From Bryobacteraceae bacterium (GTDB taxonomy: Bacteria > Acidobacteriota > Terriglobia > Bryobacterales > Bryobacteraceae), in NCBI GenBank assembly GCA_014379815.1, contig JACMLA010000756.1, forward strand, positions 1-11,178: a DNA stretch of 11,178 bases, given 5' to 3'. The notes under the pieces were generated by a model. The model made no database searches. It was not told the DNA's origin and worked only from the letters and a program-made list of their open reading frames with translations. A program made the position numbers and the translations under genes. Numbering within the stretch: position 1 is the first letter of the stretch; every line of letters starts with the position of its first letter. Shown in pieces: positions 6,717 through 11,178 of the stretch.

Positions 6717-6781
6717 CGCTATCCTCCTGATGTAGTTGGAACGATGAATTTTTCTTGCATCGAAAGCTCCTGGAGAAGCAG

Positions 6782-7216
6782 ATGAACGAGGAACGGTACG
6801 GCGAGTTGTTGAAGCAGATCCGGCCGAGGCTGATTGAAACGGTCGAGGAACACGAGCGCCTGCTTTCCGTCGCCGAAGGCATGATGGAGAAGGGTGATGC
6901 GCTATCCGAGGAAGAGCGGGAAACGCTGGCCCTGATTGTATTGCTGATTGAAGCTTTTGAATCGCAGGTATTGCAGGACGATGAGGAAGGAGAGGTTGAG
7001 GACGAGCCGGAAATCGACGAAGAACCGGAGGCTACGCATATCACTTTGCAAAAGCTGATGGGTTCGCACGGCCTCGATCTGGGAGACATTGCTCCATTGC
7101 TGGGAACTCCGCGGCAGGCGCAGGAAGTGCTTGATGGCAAGCGCGCCATTACGGCAGGTCAGGCGAAAGAGCTGGGCAAGTACTTTGCAGTTCCGCCGAA
7201 GTTGTTTCAGACTTAA
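6782..7216 (+). CDS. Orphan HigA-like (COG5499-type) helix-turn-helix protein
   Basis: This 144-residue cytoplasmic protein resembles COG5499/HigA-type regulators, known as antitoxins and autorepressors of HigBA modules and also found alone. Residues 1-65 are a helical region (R-P-R-L-I-E-T-V-E-E-H-E-R-L-L; E-E-R-E-T-L-A-L-I-V-L-L-I-E-A-F-E). Residues 66-83 are a very acidic linker, where the family usually has a short Y-P-I-like segment. Residues 86-144 are an XRE-type HTH (L-M-G-S-H-G-L-D-L-G-D-I-A-P-L-L-G; E-V-L-D-G-K-R-A-I-T; L-G-K-Y-F-A-V-P-P-K-L-F). ATG 6782 has GGAG six bases upstream; a TTG at 6755 has none. A 13-codon frame from ATG 6744 ends in an ATGA overlap with this start but has no clear Shine-Dalgarno. 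There is no higB-like toxin gene on either side. It is divergent from the receptor and convergent with the glycosylase gene, leaving 4 bases. Confidence 0.8.
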   Translation: MNEERYGELLKQIRPRLIETVEEHERLLSVAEGMMEKGDALSEEERETLALIVLLIEAFESQVLQDDEEGEVEDEPEIDEEPEATHITLQKLMGSHGLDLGDIAPLLGTPRQAQEVLDGKRAITAGQAKELGKYFAVPPKLFQT

Positions 7217-7220
7217 GCGC

Positions 7221-7799
7221 TCAGATCCGGCTGACAAACCGATTTCCCTGGATATAAAAGCGTAAAGGCCAGTCGGCGCATTTCGATATGCCGATGCGGG
7301 GTGTGGTCACGATTTCGGGTTTGTTGCCCTCGCCTTCGTGCACGGAGACAGGTCCCTGCAGAAGGTCCGTTCCGTTGTGCTCGCGGGATATTCCGAGTGC
7401 CTGAGTTAGCTTTCCCGGCCCGGAAGCGAGATTTTCATCCTTGCGCGACCTCGGCCTTCTTTGACGCATCAGCTCGATGCCTGCACGTGGCTCCAGTGCA
7501 CGGATCAGGACGCAACCCGGAATCCCTTTTGGCTCCGCGACGATGTTCAGGCATTCATACATGCCGTAAATCAGATATACGTATACGTGTCCGGGCTCGC
7601 CGAAGATTACTTTTGTCCGCTCCGTGATACCCCTCGACGAATGTGCTGCGAGATCGTCGGCGCCCAGGTATGCTTCTGTTTCGACTATGATTCCCGACGC
7701 GGGTCCGTGCCGGAGTACTTTGCCGAGCAGATCGCGCGCGACATCCGGGGTACTGCGTTCGTAGAAGCTGCGGGGCAGGAGGTCCCTGCCTTTGCTCAT
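7221..7799 (-). CDS. 3-methyladenine DNA glycosylase, AAG/MPG family
   Basis: The 192-residue product is a monofunctional base-excision repair glycosylase that removes alkylated purines such as 3-methyladenine and, in some members, hypoxanthine, leaving an abasic site. It matches the AAG fold family, not AlkA or Tag. The human AAG landmarks align well: catalytic E125 is E42 in E-T-E-A-Y, Y127 is Y44, H136 is H53 in A-A-H-S, the intercalating Y162 is Y78 in I-Y-G-M-Y, and N169 is N85. S-G-P-G-K-L-T-Q-A-L-G-I (126-137) and the end T-P-R-I-G-I-S...F-Y-I-Q-G-N are also typical. I chose ATG 7799: it overlaps the permease TGA as ATGA and begins just before the conserved L-P-R-S-F-Y. A longer reading to 7919 adds only out-of-frame permease sequence. 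It is probably translated by coupling. Confidence 0.94.
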   Translation of the reverse strand: MSKGRDLLPRSFYERSTPDVARDLLGKVLRHGPASGIIVETEAYLGADDLAAHSSRGITERTKVIFGEPGHVYVYLIYGMYECLNIVAEPKGIPGCVLIRALEPRAGIELMRQRRPRSRKDENLASGPGKLTQALGISREHNGTDLLQGPVSVHEGEGNKPEIVTTPRIGISKCADWPLRFYIQGNRFVSRI

Positions 7800-9193
7800 G
7801 CGATCTGAGTGACCTGGGTACGGATGCGGAGCCAGTACACGACGGCTCCGACCAGAACGGTTCCGATCGCGAGCAGCGAAACCCGGCTCTGCAGGGTGAA
7901 GCCATAGACGGTCATCCATCCACCTGCGACGACAAAGAGCGTGGGAACAAGAGGCCAGGCAAAGCTTACGGCGGGAAGCTTTTTCCAGTCAGAGTGACGG
8001 CGGCGGAAGACAAAAACGGAGGCGACTGCAAGCATGGCAGTGAAGTTCAAAGTCATGCCGATATAGAAGAACAGCTGTGGGAAAGGCGTCAGGGTCATCA
8101 GCATGGAACACACGCCCTGAGCAATGATGGCGACCACGGGAGTCCGGAATCGTGGATGCACTTTGGCGGCGATTGGGAAGAAGGCCTTGTTGCGAGCCAT
8201 AGCGTAGTACACGCGCGGACCGATGGTGACCATCGCGCTTACCGAAGAGATGATGGCAATCGCCATGATGGCGCTGAAGACGCCCGCGATCTGAGGACCG
8301 AACAGCCTTTGGGCGGCCAGGGAACCAATCGCGATGACACCCTTCATCTGTTCCAGAGGCGCGGCGTACAAAAAGACCATGTTCAACCCGAGGTACAGTA
8401 CGGCGACGAGGATCGTGCCGGAGATCAGGGCAACAGGCAAAACACGGGCCGGTTCGCGAATCTCCTCCGCGACGTAGGTTGCCGCGTTCCAGCCGCTATA
8501 GGCCACGTAGATCCAGAAAAGGCTGATCGCGAACTGCTGGGCGATCGGAGTCTCCGTCGTCCGGACTGCGTCCATGCTGAAGTGCTGCCAGTTTCCGGTG
8601 CCAAACCCAAAGCCTGCCACGATCAGGCAAAGCACAACGGCGATCTTGAGTGCCGTTAGAAAGTTCTGGATGACGGCCACACGCTGGATTCCAAAAATGT
8701 TTAGCAGAGTAAAGACGCCGATCAGCGCGCAGGCGGCCAACTGCGCCCCGCCGAAACGGAAGATCCAGTCGCCGGAGCCCTGAGTGAAGAAGGAATTCGC
8801 ATTCTTCAGCGCCGGAAAGAAAAAGCCCAGATAGTCGGAAAACGCCAGAGCTGCTACGGCAATTGGGGCCGAGAACCCAGCAAAGAACGATACCCAGCCA
8901 GTGATGAAGCCCCACGCCGGTCCATAAGCTTTGGTGAGATACACGTATTCGCCGCCAGAACTTGGGAAATTAATGCCGAGTTCGGAGAAGCAGAGCGCTC
9001 CGCACAGCGCCAAGACGGCACCGGCAATCCATATCAGAAGGAAGAGGGTGGGATCTCCTAGCTGTCCTGCAAGGAATCCACTGGTCGTGAAGATTCCGGT
9101 GCCGATCATATTGGAGATCACGAGGGCGGTTGCGCTGACAACACCAAGCTGGCGTACGAGGGACACCGGGGCGGGCGAAGGGGTGGAAACCAC
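7796..9193 (-). CDS. APC-superfamily amino acid permease
   Basis: The 465-residue inner membrane protein is an amino acid-polyamine-organocation transporter with about 12 transmembrane helices. TM1 (about 17-42) carries the broken-helix motif G-T-G-I-F at 31-35, which binds the amino acid backbone. Also visible are S-S-G-G-E-Y-V-Y before TM3, A-Y-S-G-W-N with V-A-E-E-I-R-E-P-A-R (about 231-250) in the TM6 region, and the loop N-K-A-F-F-P...V-H-P-R-F-R-T-P (335-352). These fit LAT/AGT-like exchangers or symporters, but the substrate cannot be assigned. The start is GTG 9193, giving a short Pro-rich cytoplasmic N-terminus; the Shine-Dalgarno is poor and a GTG at codon 10 is possible. The gene begins 26 bases after the glycosyltransferase and overlaps the glycosylase gene by four bases. 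Confidence 0.9.
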   Translation of the reverse strand: MVSTPSPAPVSLVRQLGVVSATALVISNMIGTGIFTTSGFLAGQLGDPTLFLLIWIAGAVLALCGALCFSELGINFPSSGGEYVYLTKAYGPAWGFITGWVSFFAGFSAPIAVAALAFSDYLGFFFPALKNANSFFTQGSGDWIFRFGGAQLAACALIGVFTLLNIFGIQRVAVIQNFLTALKIAVVLCLIVAGFGFGTGNWQHFSMDAVRTTETPIAQQFAISLFWIYVAYSGWNAATYVAEEIREPARVLPVALISGTILVAVLYLGLNMVFLYAAPLEQMKGVIAIGSLAAQRLFGPQIAGVFSAIMAIAIISSVSAMVTIGPRVYYAMARNKAFFPIAAKVHPRFRTPVVAIIAQGVCSMLMTLTPFPQLFFYIGMTLNFTAMLAVASVFVFRRRHSDWKKLPAVSFAWPLVPTLFVVAGGWMTVYGFTLQSRVSLLAIGTVLVGAVVYWLRIRTQVTQIA

Positions 9194-9210
9194 AGTGCCC
9201 GCTATTGTAA

Positions 9211-9233
9211 CTGGCGGCTCTAGCTGGCGGCTC
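9211..9233. repeat. 10-base direct repeat at the end of the glycosyltransferase gene
   Basis: CTGGCGGCTC occurs at 9211-9220 and again at 9224-9233, 13 bases apart, flanking the TAG stop. It repeats the last codons of the gene (R-A-A-S) just after the stop and looks like a small tandem duplication. No function is implied. Confidence 0.5.
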
Positions 9234-10419
9234 GGATGGGCGACGTCAGGGGGAACAGGTTGTTCTCGTAGGTGTCGTACACCTTTTCAAAAACGCGATC
9301 CCAGGAGATGGAACAGGCGTGGTCGCGGGCCGCGCGGCGCATACGCTCGTGCTGTTCACGATCATCCATGAGCTCCAGGACACAGCGCACAAAGGCGCGG
9401 TCATCGGCAGCTACGAATCCGGTGACTCCGGACCGGACGAGAAACTTAGGTCCTCCACAGATTGTGACAACGGCGGGAACTCCGGAAGCAAGCGCTTCGA
9501 GGATGACGTTTCCAAACGTGTCGGTATGGGAGGGGAATGCGAAGACATCCATGCTGGCGTAGGCTCGGGCGAGTTCCTCTCCGCGCAGAACTCCAGGAAT
9601 CTCGGCCCGCTGCATGTTTTGCCGAAGCCACTCTTCTTCGCCACCAGGACCGATGATCAGGAACTTATAGTCGGTGTGTCCCGCGGCAATGATGGCATGT
9701 TCGAGATCGGCGAGGAAACGGACGTTCTTCTCAACGCTCAGACGTCCGACGTATCCGATGGTGAACGGCCTGGGTCCGTCTTCACGCTTACGAGGGGTGT
9801 ACATCTCCGCGTCGACTCCGCGCTGCATAAGGAAACAGGGCTTACGCGTCCGGGTGGCAAGCAACTCTACCAGTTCCTGATTTGGCGCAAATAAGAGACG
9901 CGCAATTCCATAGAAGCGAGCGGCTCCGTTGAGGGCGCCACGTTCGGCGGCTTGCGACACGACCTGCACGGGACCGGCGGGGAGAAACGACAGCAGCTTT
10001 TCGAGGCGGCGGCCCGCGTACTCATGGACGTTGGTGTGCCAGGAAGCTACCAGCGGGATCCTGAGCTCGTGCGCCATCCACGCGCCGAGCATACCGATAT
10101 CTCCGGGGCCGGTGACGTGGAGTAATTCGGGACGAAAAGACGAAAATGCCTCAAGCAAATCTTTTCTGTAACGCCATAGCAGGAGATCGAACGAGAGTTC
10201 CGAATCGGACTCCAGATTAAAGGCTGCAGCGCTTCGCTGGAGTTCGTAGATTGTCACCTGGCCATCGTGATCGAGCCGGGTGTGGGGACCTGCATGGACG
10301 CTGAAGAAAGGGAATTGCCGCCGGCGAGCGAACGCTTCAAACTGGCGGCTGGTGAGAGCGACGCCATTGACTTCATGAAACGAATCGGAAAAGAAAGCTA
10401 CTCGCCGGACCGAATTCAT
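9220..10419 (-). CDS. GT4-type (GT-B fold) glycosyltransferase
   Basis: The 399-residue protein is a retaining, nucleotide-sugar-dependent glycosyltransferase of the GT4 family. Similar enzymes make mannosylated or sulfoquinovosyl lipids (MgtA, PimB-like, SQD2); the exact substrate is unknown. The N-terminal Rossmann domain shows F-F-S-D-S-F...N-G-V (9-20) and S-W-H-T-N (126-130). The C-terminal nucleotide-sugar domain shows G-Y-V-G-R-L-S-V-E-K-N (222-232), I-I-G-P-G-G (255-260) and F-P-S-H-T-D-T-F-G then L-E-A-L-A-S-G-V-P (295-315). The usual E-x7-E is D300-x7-E308 here, a conservative change at the first acid. No membrane helix is seen. ATG 10419 is well supported: AAGGAG at 10424-10429 and an ATGA overlap with the upstream PHP-like gene. 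The longer frame to 10539 adds a Pro/Arg-rich stretch that is out-of-frame upstream gene sequence. Confidence 0.9.
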   Translation of the reverse strand: MNSVRRVAFFSDSFHEVNGVALTSRQFEAFARRRQFPFFSVHAGPHTRLDHDGQVTIYELQRSAAAFNLESDSELSFDLLLWRYRKDLLEAFSSFRPELLHVTGPGDIGMLGAWMAHELRIPLVASWHTNVHEYAGRRLEKLLSFLPAGPVQVVSQAAERGALNGAARFYGIARLLFAPNQELVELLATRTRKPCFLMQRGVDAEMYTPRKREDGPRPFTIGYVGRLSVEKNVRFLADLEHAIIAAGHTDYKFLIIGPGGEEEWLRQNMQRAEIPGVLRGEELARAYASMDVFAFPSHTDTFGNVILEALASGVPAVVTICGGPKFLVRSGVTGFVAADDRAFVRCVLELMDDREQHERMRRAARDHACSISWDRVFEKVYDTYENNLFPLTSPIRAAS

Positions 10420-11178
10420 GTCGCTCCTTCCTGCCTCTCCGACAGGGCTATGCGCAACGCTACCCGGAGCCGGCGGCTTTCGAGCAGGCGAACTCCGTTC
10501 ATGAAAACTTTCACTACTGGCGGGCCATCGCCGGTCCACAACGATGACAAACTTCTAATCGAACCGTCATCGCGTTGAAAGAAAACTCGATCAGTCCATA
10601 GCCGCCGACCTTCCGGCAGCTCCGGATATTCCCGCACTACATCCAGTACGCCCTGCAGCAGACGCAACCTTACCGGCTCCCGATACTGATTCAGGAATAG
10701 CACGGTACTCAATTTATTGTTGCGAACCTCATCGACGAACTCCGGAAATGTGGAAGCATTTGTGAGATTCACATTTGCATTTGGCTCACATCCATGACGG
10801 TCGCCTCCGGAGATCAGCGGCAGCCCGGTCTCTTTCGAGAACTGCGCGACGGTTGCGTTTTCATTCCAGGAGCGGAGCCCATTCAACTCTGCTGCATGCA
10901 GGTACGGCCGGTAGTTGGAGATGAAGCGATTGAGCAGAGCCCGGTGTGCATCGGTACCAATTCCTGGCTCATCCCACAGAGGGTGATTCAGAACGATGAG
11001 CGTGGAACGATAGCCGGCCAGCATCTCGAATACGCCGCGCAATCGGGCCTCGTCGGGGGATGCGGTAAAGGCCGTGAGCACCTCCATCGTCGCGTGGGCG
11101 TGCTTTGATGGCAGATTATGCACCCCGACATGGAAGAACGATGCACCGTAGGGAACGGTCCACTCCACAGAGATCGGC
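10416..11178 (-). CDS. PHP-domain-like metal-dependent hydrolase, C-terminal part, cut by window edge
   Basis: The frame is open to the window edge, so the N-terminus is missing; 253 residues are visible and a GTG at 11168 is an internal Val codon, not a likely start. The histidine pattern suggests the polymerase and histidinol phosphatase (PHP) superfamily: H-V-G-V-H-N-L-P near the start, L-N-H-P-L-W-D-E, a later E-L-N-G-L-R-S-W-N, and S-G-G-D-R-H-G as a final metal-binding motif. These residues normally hold two or three metal ions for phosphoester hydrolysis; the first motif (H-x-H-T type) would lie outside the window. The last 100 residues are beyond the metal-site motifs and I do not recognise them. 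The TGA overlaps the glycosyltransferase ATG as ATGA, so the two proteins are made together and may act in one glycoconjugate pathway, which is inference. No signal peptide can be judged. Confidence 0.7.
   Translation of the reverse strand, partial: PISVEWTVPYGASFFHVGVHNLPSKHAHATMEVLTAFTASPDEARLRGVFEMLAGYRSTLIVLNHPLWDEPGIGTDAHRALLNRFISNYRPYLHAAELNGLRSWNENATVAQFSKETGLPLISGGDRHGCEPNANVNLTNASTFPEFVDEVRNNKLSTVLFLNQYREPVRLRLLQGVLDVVREYPELPEGRRLWTDRVFFQRDDGSIRSLSSLWTGDGPPVVKVFMNGVRLLESRRLRVALRIALSERQEGAT

Noticed and set aside
6744..6785. 13-codon ORF ending in an ATGA overlap with the HigA-like gene
   Set aside because: There is no good Shine-Dalgarno and the peptide is too short to judge; it is probably chance, since the HTH gene has its own GGAG.
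7994..8659. 221-codon open frame on the plus strand, and a 191-codon one at 9319-9894
   Set aside because: Both are opposite clear permease and glycosyltransferase genes; their low-complexity, charge-rich composition is typical of shadow frames.
1..11178. tRNA or rRNA genes, CRISPR arrays, insertion sequences, prophage or defence genes
   Set aside because: No cloverleaf, repeat-spacer array, transposase, terminal inverted repeats or defence-related protein was seen by reading both strands; short or divergent RNAs could be missed by eye.

Overview
The window looks like a chromosomal segment of a Gram-negative bacterium, most likely an acidobacterium of the Solibacter/Bryobacter type. The strongest clue is a gene of about 1160 codons for an Oar-like TonB-dependent receptor: signal peptide, carboxypeptidase-regulatory-like domain, plug, beta-barrel ending in Phe. 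Such receptors are expanded in that phylum. This assignment comes from family style, not from a database search. All genes but one lie on the minus strand, so the text reads from high to low coordinates.

Region A (11178 to 7221, minus strand) is a tight four-gene string: the C-terminal part of a PHP-like metal-dependent hydrolase (cut by the window edge), a GT4-type glycosyltransferase, an APC-superfamily amino acid permease, and a 3-methyladenine DNA glycosylase of the AAG/MPG family. Two of its junctions are 4-base ATGA stop/start overlaps and the third gap is 26 bases, so it is probably one transcript. The PHP and glycosyltransferase genes may share a glycoconjugate pathway; the permease and DNA repair gene look functionally unrelated.

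Region B (6782 to 7216, plus strand) is the only plus-strand gene. It encodes an orphan HigA/COG5499-type helix-turn-helix protein with an unusually acidic linker and no toxin gene beside it. It converges on the glycosylase gene with only 4 bases between and is divergent from the receptor gene.

Region C (6622 to 3134, minus strand) is the receptor gene, with a candidate promoter and a small hairpin that overlaps its ribosome binding site.

Region D (3133 to 2793) is a 341-base gap upstream of iscR. It holds no convincing gene, but it is rich in symmetry: a compound inverted repeat in which TCCGTT/AACGGA alternate in orientation every 10 bases, a near-perfect 16-base palindrome, and a strong AGGAGG that serves an out-of-frame upstream ATG rather than iscR itself.

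Region E (2792 to 1, minus strand) is an ISC iron-sulfur cluster assembly operon in the order iscR-iscS-iscU-iscA-hscB, with hscB cut by the window edge. The regulator senses Fe-S status, IscS supplies sulfur, IscU is the scaffold, IscA is an A-type carrier, and HscB hands IscU to the HscA chaperone, whose gene is expected just outside the window. The regulator resembles SUF-type Rrf2 proteins more than E. coli IscR. I see no clearly new multi-gene system; the best leads are the iscR leader and regulator, and the orphan HigA-like protein.
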